Source: Jiangella muralis (GTDB lineage: Bacteria > Actinomycetota > Actinomycetes > Jiangellales > Jiangellaceae). From it: a stretch of 64,000 nt of DNA. Location of the stretch: contig NZ_KQ434751.1 of assembly GCF_001270745.1 (NCBI RefSeq), forward strand, positions 319,705 to 383,704, given 5' to 3'. Positions 49,966 through 59,288 of this stretch are shown here, piece by piece (the stretch's first letter is position 1; each line of letters starts with the position of its first letter). The notes under the pieces are model-generated. The model searched no databases and was not told the DNA's origin. It saw nothing but the letters and a program-made list of their open reading frames with translations. Both the position numbers and the translations under genes were made by a program.

Positions 49966-52485
49966 ATGGCACGCCGGACCACGACACCCCCGCCCGAGGA
50001 CTTCGAGGAAGTCATCCTCGACGTCGACGTCTCGGAGGAGATGCGGGGCAGCTTCCTCGAGTACGCCTATTCGGTCATCTACTCCCGCGCCATCCCGGAC
50101 GCCCGCGACGGGCTGAAGCCGGTGCAGCGCCGGATCCTGTTCCAGATGAACGAGATGGGCCTGCGCCCCGACCGCCCGCACGTGAAGTGCGGCCGCGTCG
50201 TCGGCGACGTGATGGGCAAGCTGCACCCGCACGGTGACGGCGCCATCTACGACACCCTCGTGCGCATGGCGCAGCCGTGGGCCATGCGGGTGCCGCTGGT
50301 CGACGGGCACGGCAACTTCGGCTCGCTCGACGCCGGCCCGGCCGCCTACCGGTACACCGAGTGCCGCATGAGCGAGCCCGCCATGCTGCTGGTCCGCTCG
50401 CTCGACGAGAACGTCGTCGACATGGTGCCGAACTACGACGGCCAGTTCGAGCAGCCCGAGGTGCTTCCGGCGGCGTTCCCGAACCTGCTGGTCAACGGCG
50501 CCACCGGCATCGCCGTCGGCATGGCGACGAACATGGCGCCGCACAACCTCGGCGAGGTCATCGACGCCACCCGGCACCTGCTGACGCATCCCGAGGCAAG
50601 CCTCGACGACCTCATGCGCTTCGTCCCCGGGCCCGACCTCCCCAGCGGCGGGCGCATCATCGGGCTCGACGGCGTCCGCGAGGCGTACGAGAGCGGCCGG
50701 GGCGCGTTCAAGACCCGCGCGACCGCCCGCATCGAGAACATCACCGCCCGCCGCAAAGGCATCGTCATCACCGAGCTGCCCTACATGGTCGGCCCGGAGC
50801 GGGTCCGCGAGCGCATCGTCGAGCTGGTCCGCAACAAGAAGCTGCAGGGCGTCGCCGACGTCGTCGACTACACCGACCGCAACACGGCGCTGCGCCTCGT
50901 CATCGAACTGAAGAGCGGCTTCGTGCCCGAGGCGGTGCTGGCGGAGCTGTACCGCCTCACCCCGCTGGAGGACTCCTTCTCCATCAACAACGTCGCGCTG
51001 GTCGACGGCCAGCCGCGCACGCTGGGCCTCAAGGAGCTGCTCGAGGTCTTCATCGCGCACCGGCTGTCCGTCGTGCGGCGGCGCAGCGAGTTCCGCCGTA
51101 CCAAGGCGGCCGACCGGCTGCACCTCGTCGACGGCCTGATGATCGCGCTGCTCGACATCGACGAGGTCATCGCGGTCATCCGGTCCTCCGACGACGCGTC
51201 CGCGGCCCGCGAGCGGCTGATGGCCGTCTTCGACCTGTCCGACATCCAGGCCCGCTACATCCTCGACACCCCACTGCGTCGGCTCACCCGCTACGACCGG
51301 CTGGAGCTGGAGAAGGAGGGCGAGGAGCTGCGGCGCACCATCGCCGAGCTGACGGCGCTGCTGGAGAACGAGAGCATGCTGCGCCAGGCGGTGTCCGACG
51401 AACTGGCCGAGATCGCCGCCGCGCACGCGACGCCGCGGCGCACCGTCCTGCTGGAAGAGTCCGGCGCCGTCACCACCCGGGCCGGCGCCGCGTCGCTGGA
51501 GATCGCCGACGACCCCTGCCAGGTGCTGCTGTCGTCGTCCGGGCTGCTGGCGCGGACGGCCGGCGAGGAACCGCTGCTCTACGGCGACAAGCGGTCCAAG
51601 CACGACGTCATCGTGTCGGTGGCGGCGGCCACGGCGCGCGGCGACGTCGGCATCGTCACGTCGGCCGGGCGGGTGCTGCGGCTGTCCGTGCTCGACCTGC
51701 CGTCGCTGCCACCGACCGCGGCACTGACGCTGGCCGGCGGCGCGGCGCTGAAGGAGTTCATCGAGCTCGACGCCGGAGAGCGGGCGCTGGCCCTGACGAC
51801 GTTCGCGGCCGACTCCCCCGGCCTGGCGCTGGGGACCGAGCGCGGCGTCGTCAAACGCCTCGTCCCGGACCACCCCGGCAAGGACGCCTACGACGTCATC
51901 CGCCTCGACGACGGCGACCGCGTCATCGGCGCCGTCGAGCTGCGCACCGGCGACGAAGACCTCGTGTTCGTCAGCTCCGACGCGCAACTGCTGCGCTTCC
52001 CCGCGTCGGCGGTGCGGCCGCAGGGCCGGGCGGGCGGGGGCATCGCCGGCATCAAGCTGTCGTCCGGCGCGAAGGCGACGTTCTTCGGCGCGGTCGACGC
52101 CGCCCGCGCCGGCGCCGTCGTCACCGTCTCCGGTTCGTCGACGGCGCTGCCGGGCACCCAGCCGGGCGCGGTCAAGGTCACCCCCTACTCGGAGTACCCC
52201 GCGAAGGGCCGCGCGACCGGCGGCGTGCGCTGCCACCGGTTCCTCAAGGGCGAGGACACGCTGCTGCTCTCGTGGGCCGGCACGGCGCCGCCCCGGGCCG
52301 CGGCCGCGAGCGGGGTGCCGATCGAGCTGCCTCCCGCGACCGGTCGCCGCGACGGCTCCGGGGTCGCCGTGGCGCAGCCGATCGCCGCGGTCGCCGGACC
52401 CCTCACCGGCGGCGACGACCCACAGCCGCCGCCGGCCGACGAGCCCGTCGTCGACGGCGAGCAGGGGACGCTGGAACTGGGGTAG
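49966..52485 (+). CDS. parC: DNA topoisomerase IV subunit A (actinobacterial GyrA paralogue)
   Basis: The 839-residue type IIA topoisomerase subunit has the breakage-rejoining domain ([40 protein letters not shown]), the catalytic Tyr near residue 130 in [12 protein letters not shown], a coiled-coil gate ([16 protein letters not shown]) and six beta-pinwheel blades. It lacks a QRRGGKG-type GyrA box, which fits decatenating Topo IV. It matches the ParC paralogue of streptomycetes throughout, including the MARR start and [15 protein letters not shown] 49957 would add three residues. No parE is adjacent. Confidence 0.92.
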   Translation: MARRTTTPPPEDFEEVILDVDVSEEMRGSFLEYAYSVIYSRAIPDARDGLKPVQRRILFQMNEMGLRPDRPHVKCGRVVGDVMGKLHPHGDGAIYDTLVRMAQPWAMRVPLVDGHGNFGSLDAGPAAYRYTECRMSEPAMLLVRSLDENVVDMVPNYDGQFEQPEVLPAAFPNLLVNGATGIAVGMATNMAPHNLGEVIDATRHLLTHPEASLDDLMRFVPGPDLPSGGRIIGLDGVREAYESGRGAFKTRATARIENITARRKGIVITELPYMVGPERVRERIVELVRNKKLQGVADVVDYTDRNTALRLVIELKSGFVPEAVLAELYRLTPLEDSFSINNVALVDGQPRTLGLKELLEVFIAHRLSVVRRRSEFRRTKAADRLHLVDGLMIALLDIDEVIAVIRSSDDASAARERLMAVFDLSDIQARYILDTPLRRLTRYDRLELEKEGEELRRTIAELTALLENESMLRQAVSDELAEIAAAHATPRRTVLLEESGAVTTRAGAASLEIADDPCQVLLSSSGLLARTAGEEPLLYGDKRSKHDVIVSVAAATARGDVGIVTSAGRVLRLSVLDLPSLPPTAALTLAGGAALKEFIELDAGERALALTTFAADSPGLALGTERGVVKRLVPDHPGKDAYDVIRLDDGDRVIGAVELRTGDEDLVFVSSDAQLLRFPASAVRPQGRAGGGIAGIKLSSGAKATFFGAVDAARAGAVVTVSGSSTALPGTQPGAVKVTPYSEYPAKGRATGGVRCHRFLKGEDTLLLSWAGTAPPRAAAASGVPIELPPATGRRDGSGVAVAQPIAAVAGPLTGGDDPQPPPADEPVVDGEQGTLELG

Positions 52486-52487
52486 GC

Positions 52488-53087
52488 CTACTGCCGCCCG
52501 ACCCCGTGCAGCGCGCCGTCGACGAACTGCTCCAGCAGCTCACGGGTGGGGATGCGGTCGGGGTTGTGCAGCATCCAGTGCAGCGTCGGCGCGGTGACGA
52601 TCTCGGCCAGGAGGTCGAGGTCGAGGTCGTCCCGCAGTTCGCCGCGTTCGATGGCGCGCTGCAGGGCGGCCTGGGTGAGCGCCCGCCGCGGGCCGATGAC
52701 CGACTCGCGGTACTGGGCGTCGAGCGCCGGGTAGCGGGCCATCTCGCCGATGAAGCACGCGTACACCTTGCGGTCGCGGGCCGACTCGCGGCCGCGCGCC
52801 GCCGCCTCGGCCAGCGCCAGCAGATCGTCGCGGAGGGAGGTGCCGGGCAGCGTCGGCGGCGGGCCCTTGAGTTCGGCGACGGCGTCGCAGATGACGCTCT
52901 CGAGGCCCTTCCACCGCCGGTAGATGGTGGTCTTGCCGACGCCGGCCCGGGCGGCGATGCCCTCGATGGTGGTGCCGGCGATGCCGGACTCCGCGAGCAG
53001 GTCGAGGGTCGCGTCGATGATCGCCCGGTCGGCGCCCTCGCTGCGCGGCCGCCCGCTGCGCCGCTCCACACGGGCGATCTCCGTCAT
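52488..53087 (-). CDS. TetR-family transcriptional regulator
   Basis: The 199-residue regulator has the N-terminal helix-turn-helix ATLDLLAESGIAGTTIEGIA then ARAGVGKTTIYRRWKG and an all-helical ligand domain ending in a TetR_C-type segment. It follows the DHA2 efflux gene on the same strand after 6 bases. Two identical perfect operators lie upstream of that gene, so this protein is the likely repressor of its own efflux operon. Confidence 0.92.
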   Translation of the reverse strand: MTEIARVERRSGRPRSEGADRAIIDATLDLLAESGIAGTTIEGIAARAGVGKTTIYRRWKGLESVICDAVAELKGPPPTLPGTSLRDDLLALAEAAARGRESARDRKVYACFIGEMARYPALDAQYRESVIGPRRALTQAALQRAIERGELRDDLDLDLLAEIVTAPTLHWMLHNPDRIPTRELLEQFVDGALHGVGRQ

Positions 53088-53093
53088 GTCAGG

Positions 53094-54653
53094 TCACGTC
53101 CTCACTGTCTGTGGCTCCGGCGCATCCGGAGCCCCCGGCGGTGACGGCGCGGGGCGCCCCGACCGGCCCGGCAGGAACACCGTGACGACGAGGACGCTCA
53201 GCGCCGCGACCGCGGCTCCCAAGAAGGCTACCCAGTGCACGCCGCTGAGGAAGGCGTCGAACGCCGGACCGCGGACCTGCGCGACGACGCCGGCCCGCTC
53301 GGCCGCCTGCATGGTGGTGCCGAGCGATTCCGCGGCCGCGTGCCGGATGTTCGCGGGCAGCACGCCGGCCGCGTCCTCCACGCCGGACCGGTACCGCGCC
53401 GACAGCACCGCGCCGAGGATGGCGACGCCCAGGGCGCCGCCGACCTGGCGCATCGTGTTGTTGACGGCGGAGCCGACGCCGGCCTTCTCACGCGGGACGG
53501 CGGCCATGACGGCGGTCGTGGCGGGCGGCATGACGTTGGCGATGCCGGCGCCCTGGACGAAGAACGCGGCGAGCAGGTACCACAGCGGCGTGGTCTCGTC
53601 GATGAACCCCATCGCGACCAGGCTCACCGCGACCAGCGTCAGACCGGTCGCCGTCACGGCCCGGATGCCCCACCGTTGCACCGCCGTCGACGAGAGCGTC
53701 GCGAACACCGTCTGCGCGACGGCGAACGGCAGGAACATCAGGCCGGCCTCCAGCGGCGTGAACCCGCGGACGATCTGCAGGTAGAACGTCATGAAGAAGA
53801 ACGTCCCGAGCATGGCGAAGAAGACCAGCCCGATCGTCGTTACCGACGCGGAGAACACCGGGTTGCGGAACAGCCCGACGTCCAGCGCCGGGTGGTCCGA
53901 CCGGCGCTCGTACCAGACGAACAGCCCCAGCACGGCCAGCCCGCCCAGCGTCGACCCCCAGACCAGCGGGTCGGTGACGGTGGCCCGTTCGCCGCCCTCG
54001 ATGATGCCGTAGACGAGCAGGGTCAGGCCGACGATCGACAGCAGCACGCCGCCTGGATCCAGCCGGCCGGGCACGGGGTTGCGCGACTCCGGGACGAGCC
54101 AGGCGATCAGCACCAGCCCGACCACCACGACCGGCACGTTGATGAGGAACACCGACCCCCACCAGAACCGCTCCAGCAGCGCGCCGCCGAGCACCGGCCC
54201 GAGCACGATGGAGATGCCGACGGACGCGACCCAGATGCCGATGGCCCGGCCGCGTTCCTCCGGTTCGAAGACCTGGGTGATGATCGCGAGCGTGGACGGC
54301 ATGACGGCGGCCGCGCCGACGCCCATGAAGGCGCGGGCCGCGATCAGCTGCTCCGGCGACGACGCGTAGGCGGAGACCGCCGACGCGATGCCGAACAGCA
54401 GCAGACCGAGCATGAGCATGCGCCGGCGGCCGAACCGGTCGCCGAGCAGGCCGAACGTGAACAGCAGTCCGGCGAAGACGAGGGTGTAGGAGTTGATCGC
54501 CCACTCCAGCTCGCTCTGGGTGGCCGAGAGATCGTCCTGAATGGTGCGGAGCGCGACGTTGAGCACCGTGTTGTCGAGCACGACGACGAGCAGACTCACG
54601 ACGAGGACGCCGAGGATGCTCCATCGCCGGTTGTGGATCGTCGCTGGGTCCAC
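53094..54653 (-). CDS. DHA2-family (EmrB/QacA) 14-span drug efflux transporter
   Basis: The 519-residue MFS protein has about 14 spans, the DHA2 motif C-like LDNTVLNVALRTIQDDLSAT in span 1, motif A GLLGDRFGRRRML and ALMP-like APSTLAIITQVFEPEERGRA. It probably exports a drug or metabolite with proton exchange. The start is GTG 54653, 31 bases after the nearest operator. It is the first gene of a two-gene operon with its TetR repressor. Confidence 0.93.
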   Translation of the reverse strand: MDPATIHNRRWSILGVLVVSLLVVVLDNTVLNVALRTIQDDLSATQSELEWAINSYTLVFAGLLFTFGLLGDRFGRRRMLMLGLLLFGIASAVSAYASSPEQLIAARAFMGVGAAAVMPSTLAIITQVFEPEERGRAIGIWVASVGISIVLGPVLGGALLERFWWGSVFLINVPVVVVGLVLIAWLVPESRNPVPGRLDPGGVLLSIVGLTLLVYGIIEGGERATVTDPLVWGSTLGGLAVLGLFVWYERRSDHPALDVGLFRNPVFSASVTTIGLVFFAMLGTFFFMTFYLQIVRGFTPLEAGLMFLPFAVAQTVFATLSSTAVQRWGIRAVTATGLTLVAVSLVAMGFIDETTPLWYLLAAFFVQGAGIANVMPPATTAVMAAVPREKAGVGSAVNNTMRQVGGALGVAILGAVLSARYRSGVEDAAGVLPANIRHAAAESLGTTMQAAERAGVVAQVRGPAFDAFLSGVHWVAFLGAAVAALSVLVVTVFLPGRSGRPAPSPPGAPDAPEPQTVRT

Positions 54654-54684
54654 GATGGCGGGTCCTTCCCTGCTTCCGATCTTT

Positions 54685-54707
54685 CGATACGGTGACGTTC
54701 CGTATCG
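54685..54707. promoter_or_regulatory. TetR operator O1, CGATACG-N9-CGTATCG
   Basis: A perfect 7-base inverted repeat with a 9-base spacer lies 32 bases upstream of the efflux gene start. An identical pair of arms recurs at 54739-54761. The sequence and repeat spacing fit a TetR-family operator. Confidence 0.75.
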
Positions 54708-54738
54708 GTGGTCGGCTCGACCGTAGACCCATCTCCCG

Positions 54739-54761
54739 CGATACGCAACAGTCCCGTATCG
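54739..54761. promoter_or_regulatory. TetR operator O2, CGATACG-N9-CGTATCG
   Basis: The second copy has the same perfect arms and the same 9-base spacing as O1, 54 bases away (about five helical turns), suggesting cooperative repression or a looped arrangement. The spacer sequence differs, so it is not a simple duplication. Confidence 0.75.
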
Positions 54762-54896
54762 TAAGTATGGCGACTCTCAGCGAATTCACAGCCGCGACCA
54801 CGCATCGTGGCCGCGCACCGAACGGGAGGAGAGCAGTCGATGTCCAGGCCGGGTGTCGTGGGTCACAGGGCGCGAAAAGGCTGGCAGACTGCCGCC

Positions 54897-55616
54897 ATGC
54901 GCCACACCGCCCGCCGCATGCTGCCCGCCGCGCTCGTCGCCGCCGCGCTGGCCCTGACCGCGTGCAGCGACGACGGCGACGGCGGCGGCGGGAGCACGCC
55001 GGACGACGACCCGCAGGCGCAGCTCGAGACCGCCGCCGACCTCCTCAACGAGGCGTCCAGCGTCACGTTCGTGCTCGAGGGCGACGACCTCCCCGACGAC
55101 GGCACGGTCGTCGTCGGCGGCGAGGGCGTCGCGGTGCCGCCGTCGTCGTTCGAGGGCGAGATCCGCATCCGGGCCGGCGCGCTGCCGGCCACCATCGAGG
55201 TCGTCTCCGTCGACGGCAAGCTGTGGGCGCAACTGCCGCTGACCAGCGGGTTCGAAGAAGTGAACGCCGAGGAGCTCGGGTTCGGCGACCCCGGCCTGCT
55301 GATCGACCCCGACCACGGCGTCAGCCAGCTGCTGACGTCCGGCACCGAGATCACCGCCGGCGAGCAGGTCCGCGTCGACGGCGACGTCTACGACCAGGTC
55401 GAGTCCGTGCTGCCGGGCGAGCTGGTCGGCGAGGTGCTCACCATCGCCGACCCGTCCGCCGACGTCAAAGCCGTGTGGGCGCTCGACACCGAGACCGGCC
55501 AGCTGCGCCAGGCCACGCTGACCGGCCCGTTCTACGACGGCGGCGACGAGCAGACGTACACCGTCCGCCTCGAGAAGTACGACGAGCCCGCCGAGATCAG
55601 TGCTCCAGACAGCTGA
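54897..55616 (+). CDS. LppX/LprG-family lipoprotein
   Basis: The 239-residue lipoprotein has a signal peptide and lipobox (LALTACSDD, Cys about residue 22), an acidic Gly/Asp linker, then the LppX_LprAFG half-barrel (TAADLLNEASSVTFVLEGDD, FEGEIRIRAGALPATIEVVS, VDGKLWAQLPLTSGFEEVN). LprG binds triacylated lipids in its cavity and hands them to the outer envelope. The next gene is a P55-like MFS transporter with a 17-base overlap, the same pair as mycobacterial lprG-Rv1410c. Confidence 0.88.
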   Translation: MRHTARRMLPAALVAAALALTACSDDGDGGGGSTPDDDPQAQLETAADLLNEASSVTFVLEGDDLPDDGTVVVGGEGVAVPPSSFEGEIRIRAGALPATIEVVSVDGKLWAQLPLTSGFEEVNAEELGFGDPGLLIDPDHGVSQLLTSGTEITAGEQVRVDGDVYDQVESVLPGELVGEVLTIADPSADVKAVWALDTETGQLRQATLTGPFYDGGDEQTYTVRLEKYDEPAEISAPDS

Positions 55617-57351
55617 CCGGACCGGCCGCGCCGCCCTCGCTCTCGGAGTCGTCGGCGTCCTGCTGGCCGCCGCCGACACCTACGTCATCGTCCTGGCACT
55701 GCCGGACATGATGGTGGGCGTCGGGCTGGACGCCGACGAGCTCCAGCGCGCCGCTCCCCTGGTCTCGATGTTCCTGCTCGGCTACGTGGTCGTGCTGCCG
55801 CTGGTCGGGCGGGTGTCGGACGTCACCGGGCGGCTGCCGGTGCTGACCGGCGCGCTGCTGGTGTTCACCGCCGGGTCGCTGCTGACGGCGTCGGCCGACG
55901 GCGTGGCGGGCGCGATCGTCGGCCGGTTCCTGCAGGGCGCGGGCGGCGGGGCGCTGGTCCCGGTGACGCTGGCGCTGGTCGCCGACCTGTGGCCGCCGGA
56001 GCGGCGCGGCGTGCCGCTCGGGCTGGTCGGGGCCGTGCAGGAGCTGGGGTCGGTGCTCGGGCCGCTGTTCGGCGCGGCGATCCTCGCGGTGGCGGACTGG
56101 CGGGCGATCTTCTGGGTGAACTTCGCCATCGGCGCGGCGCTGTTCGTGGGGACGGCGGCCGGGCGCGGCCGGGGTCCCGACACCGGCGCCGACGCCGAGT
56201 CCGTCCGCCGCGCCGGGCGGTTCGACGTCATCGGCCTGGTGCTCGGGCTGGGCGCGCTGGCCTGCGCCGGCGTCGCCGTCACCCGCCCGTCGTCGCTGGA
56301 GCAGAGCGTCCGGTGGGGCGAGCTGCTGGTGCCGCGCTCCGACGGCCGGGACTGGACGACGCCGCTGGCGCTGGCCGCGTTCGTGCTGCTCGTGGGGTTC
56401 GTCGCGCGGGAGCTGACGGCGCGCCGGCCGCTGCTGCCGCTGCGCCGCGCCCCCGCCGTCCTGCGGGCGGCCGACCTCCCCGGCGCGCTGCTGCTCGGCG
56501 TCGCGCTCGGCGGGATCGTACTGACGTTCGCCGTCGCCGACCCCGCGGTCGAGCTGATGGCGCCGTCCGGGCCGTGGCTGCTGGCCGGGTCGGCGGTCGC
56601 GCTGGCGGCGTTCGCCTGGCGGCAGCGCCGGGCCGCCGCGCCGCTCGTCCCGCCGTCCGCCGTCCGGGCCCGGCCCGCGTGGGGCGCGCTGGTCGTGAGC
56701 CTGTTCGTCGGCGCGGCGCTGGTCTCCGTCGTCGTCGACGTCCCGATCCTGGCCCGCACCGTCCTCGACGGCGCCGACCAGCTGGACGCGGCGCTGGTGC
56801 TGCTGCGGTTCCTGGTGGCGCTGCCGATCGGCGCGCTGGCCGGCGGCTGGCTGCTGCGCCGGTACGGCCCGGCGCTGCTGGCCGGGTCCGGGATGGCGCT
56901 GGGCACGGCCGGGCTGGCCGTGATGGCGACGTGGGGCGTCGGTTCGCTGGACGGCGTGCTGGACGACGCGGTGCTGGTGGTGGCCGGGCTCGGGTTCGGG
57001 CTGGCCATCGCGCCGGTGAACGCGGCGCTGCTGGCGGCGACCCCGCGCGAGACGCACGGCGTGGCGAGCGCGCTGCTCGTCGTCGCGCGGATGATCGGCA
57101 TGCTGGCCGGGCTGTCCGCGCTGACCGCGATCGGGCTGCGGCGGCTGTACTCCGTCCAGGCGGGCATCGAGTCACCGGCCGTCCTGTGCCCCGACTCCCC
57201 CACCGACTGCGACCCGTACGACGACGCCGTCCGGCACGCGATCGTCGAGCAGTTGCAGGCGACGTTCACCGGCGCGGCCGTGTGCGCGGCGGCGGCCGCG
57301 CTGGGTGCCATGCTGCTGCTACGCCACCGGGCCCGTACCGTGGAGTCGTGA
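55600..57351 (+). CDS. P55 (Rv1410c)-like MFS lipid/drug exporter
   Basis: The 583-residue transporter has about 14 spans and close similarity in key stretches to mycobacterial P55: LLAAADTYVIVLALPDMMV, LGYVVVLPLVGRVSDVTGRL, GALVPVTLALVADLWPPERR, GSVLGPLFGAAIL with DWRAIFWVNFAIG, and VVARMIGMLAGLSALTAIGL. P55 moves triacylglycerols with LprG and affects drug susceptibility. Start GTG 55600 lies inside the lprG-like gene, indicating coupling. The last codons overlap the sucrase/ferredoxin-like gene (GTGA). Confidence 0.88.
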   Translation: MLQTADRTGRAALALGVVGVLLAAADTYVIVLALPDMMVGVGLDADELQRAAPLVSMFLLGYVVVLPLVGRVSDVTGRLPVLTGALLVFTAGSLLTASADGVAGAIVGRFLQGAGGGALVPVTLALVADLWPPERRGVPLGLVGAVQELGSVLGPLFGAAILAVADWRAIFWVNFAIGAALFVGTAAGRGRGPDTGADAESVRRAGRFDVIGLVLGLGALACAGVAVTRPSSLEQSVRWGELLVPRSDGRDWTTPLALAAFVLLVGFVARELTARRPLLPLRRAPAVLRAADLPGALLLGVALGGIVLTFAVADPAVELMAPSGPWLLAGSAVALAAFAWRQRRAAAPLVPPSAVRARPAWGALVVSLFVGAALVSVVVDVPILARTVLDGADQLDAALVLLRFLVALPIGALAGGWLLRRYGPALLAGSGMALGTAGLAVMATWGVGSLDGVLDDAVLVVAGLGFGLAIAPVNAALLAATPRETHGVASALLVVARMIGMLAGLSALTAIGLRRLYSVQAGIESPAVLCPDSPTDCDPYDDAVRHAIVEQLQATFTGAAVCAAAAALGAMLLLRHRARTVES

Positions 57352-58256
57352 CCCTCTGCTCGGACCTCGGCCGTGAGCTGGCCGAGCCGCTGGCCGGAAC
57401 GGCGCCCGTCGCGTCCTGGTGGCTGGTCGTCGAGCAGCCCGGGCCGTGGGGCGCGAAGGCGCTGACGCAGTCGCACCTCGACCCCGCGGTGGGTGCGGCG
57501 CTGGACGCGGCGGCCGGCGCCCACGGCGGGCGGGTCGCGCTGGTCCGGCGGCCGCGGCGGCACCCCGACACCCGCTATCCCGCCGCGCACCGCGTCTGGC
57601 TGGCCGGGACGACGCCGGGCGCGACGTTCCTGCTCGGCGGCTGGCTGCCCGACCCGTCCGTCCTGCTCTCCCTGGACTTCGCGGCGCTGGGGTCGGGTGC
57701 GCCCGCCGGCCTGCCCGGCTTCCGGCCGGAAGCGGAACCGCTGCTGCTGGTCTGCACGAACGGCCGCCGCGACCTGTGCTGCGCGGTCAAGGGCCGGGCG
57801 CTGGTCGCCGGCCTGCGCGACGACGTGCTCGGCCGGGTCTGGGAGACGACGCACCTCGGCGGGCACCGCTTCGCGCCGACGGCGGTGCTGCTGCCGCACG
57901 GCGTCGCGTACGGGCGGCTGGACGACAAGCAGGCGCTGCTGCTCGTCGAGTCCGCGCGCGACGGCCGGTTCCTCCCTGACGGCTACCGCGGGCGGAGCAC
58001 GTTCTCCCGGCCCGGCCAGGCCGCCGAGGCCGCCGTCCGCCGTCAGCTCGGCGACACCGGCCTGGACGACCTGCTCGTCCCGGCGGTGACGCCGGTCGGC
58101 GACGGCGCCTGGCACACCGTCGTCGCGCACGGGGACGGGCGGAGCTGGACGGTCGCCGTCCGGGCCGAGGAGCAGCAGCCGCCCCGCCCGGAGTCGTGCG
58201 GCAAGCCGCCCGGCACCCCCATCGCGTACCGTGCCGATGTCCCCGTCCCGCAGTGA
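57348..58256 (+). CDS. Sucrase/ferredoxin-like (thioredoxin-fold [2Fe-2S]) protein
   Basis: The 302-residue Suc_Fer-like protein contains LLVCTNGRRDLCCAVKGRAL (Cys pair that ligates an iron-sulfur cluster in a thioredoxin-like ferredoxin fold) and VWETTHLGGHRFAPTAVLLP with the conserved His motif. Function in bacteria is unknown. Start GTG 57348 overlaps the P55-like stop and is preceded by TACCGT six bases upstream, so it may have its own leaderless promoter as well as read-through. It is a frequent but unexplained neighbour in actinomycetes. Confidence 0.85.
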   Translation: MTLCSDLGRELAEPLAGTAPVASWWLVVEQPGPWGAKALTQSHLDPAVGAALDAAAGAHGGRVALVRRPRRHPDTRYPAAHRVWLAGTTPGATFLLGGWLPDPSVLLSLDFAALGSGAPAGLPGFRPEAEPLLLVCTNGRRDLCCAVKGRALVAGLRDDVLGRVWETTHLGGHRFAPTAVLLPHGVAYGRLDDKQALLLVESARDGRFLPDGYRGRSTFSRPGQAAEAAVRRQLGDTGLDDLLVPAVTPVGDGAWHTVVAHGDGRSWTVAVRAEEQQPPRPESCGKPPGTPIAYRADVPVPQ

Positions 58257-58266
58257 GAGGAGCCCG

Positions 58267-58767
58267 ATGCAGTCCGAGGAGTTCGCCGACGTCCTGGCCG
58301 GCAACGACGACTACGCGGCCCGGTTCGCCCTGGCCGGCCTCGAGCCGGTCGCCGCGCGCGGGCTGGCCGTCGTCACGTGCATGGACTCCCGCATCGAGCC
58401 GCTGGACATGCTCGGGCTGAAGCCCGGCGACGCCAAGATCATGCGCAACGCCGGCGCCCGCGTCACGACGGACGTGCTGCGCACCCTCGCGCTGGCGACG
58501 CACCTGCTGGGCGTCACGCGGATCATGGTGGTGGCGCACACGAGGTGCAAGATGGCCAGCGCGACGGCCGGCGAGGTGGTCGCGGCCATCGAGCAGTCGT
58601 CCGGCATCGACGTCCGCAGCCTCGACTTCCACCTGATCGCCGACCAGAAGGCGACCCTCGGCGAGGACGTGCAGCGCATCCGGTCCTGGCCCTTCCTCCC
58701 GCCGCACGTCCCCGTCGGCGGCTTCCTCTACGACGTCGACACCGGGCGCCTCACGCAGCACGCCTAG
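58267..58767 (+). CDS. Beta-class carbonic anhydrase, cytosolic
   Basis: The 166-residue protein matches the small Rv1284-like beta-CA group: GLAVVTCMDSRIEPLDMLGL (zinc Cys, Asp-Arg dyad), IMRNAGARVTTDVLRTLALA and MVVAHTRCKMASATAG (zinc His/Cys). It interconverts CO2 and bicarbonate for carboxylases. ATG 58267 has GAGAGGAG upstream; an in-frame ATG at 58231 would add twelve residues inside the upstream gene. Unlike the window's other carbonic anhydrase it has no export signal. Confidence 0.9.
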   Translation: MQSEEFADVLAGNDDYAARFALAGLEPVAARGLAVVTCMDSRIEPLDMLGLKPGDAKIMRNAGARVTTDVLRTLALATHLLGVTRIMVVAHTRCKMASATAGEVVAAIEQSSGIDVRSLDFHLIADQKATLGEDVQRIRSWPFLPPHVPVGGFLYDVDTGRLTQHA

Positions 58768-58805
58768 TCGCCGGTCGGCGCGGCGTCGTCCTCTACCCTC
58801 GAACC

Positions 58806-59288
58806 GTGCCGCACACCTTCCGCGCCCCAGCCGCCACCGACGAGGCCGCCCTGCTGCGGCTGAACAACGACCACGCGCTCGAGCTGTCCGAGCTGACCGC
58901 CGACGAGTTCCGCGAGCTGCTGAAGGTGGCCTGGCGGGTCCGCGTCACCGGCGACCTCGACGCCATGGTCGTCGCGTTCGACCAGGACACCGTCCGGTCC
59001 AGCCAGAACTTCGACTGGTTCAAGGCCCGCCATCCGCGCTTCGCCTACATCGACCGGGTCGTGGTGGCACCGGCCGCCCGCGGCCAGGGGCTGGCCAGGG
59101 CGCTCTACGAGGACGTCATCGCGGCGGCCCGCGCCGAGGGCCAGTCGCTGCTGTGCGCCGAGGTCAACCTCGACCCGCCGAACCCGGCCTCCGACGCGCT
59201 GCACACGTCCATGGGGTTCACGCCGGTCGGCTCCGCCGCGCTGGTCGACCGGGACAAGTCGGTGCGCTACTACTCCCGTCCGCTCTGA
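58806..59288 (+). CDS. GNAT-family N-acetyltransferase
   Basis: The 160-residue protein has the GNAT acetyl-CoA site in AYIDRVVVAPAARGQGLARA (R-X-X-G-X-A pattern) and a C-terminal SMGFTPVGSAALVD segment. The group is close to predicted acetyltransferases of the COG3818 type. The substrate is unknown. GTG 58806 is preceded by TACCCT at 6 bases, a leaderless-type start. Its 3' end overlaps mrpG by 19 bases in the convergent direction. Confidence 0.85.
   Translation: MPHTFRAPAATDEAALLRLNNDHALELSELTADEFRELLKVAWRVRVTGDLDAMVVAFDQDTVRSSQNFDWFKARHPRFAYIDRVVVAPAARGQGLARALYEDVIAAARAEGQSLLCAEVNLDPPNPASDALHTSMGFTPVGSAALVDRDKSVRYYSRPL

Noticed and set aside
54767-55711. Plus-strand frame from ATG 54767 through the lipoprotein gene
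   Set aside because: It is out of frame with the lipobox protein and gives Arg-rich sequence; it also starts right after operator O2 with no ribosome site.
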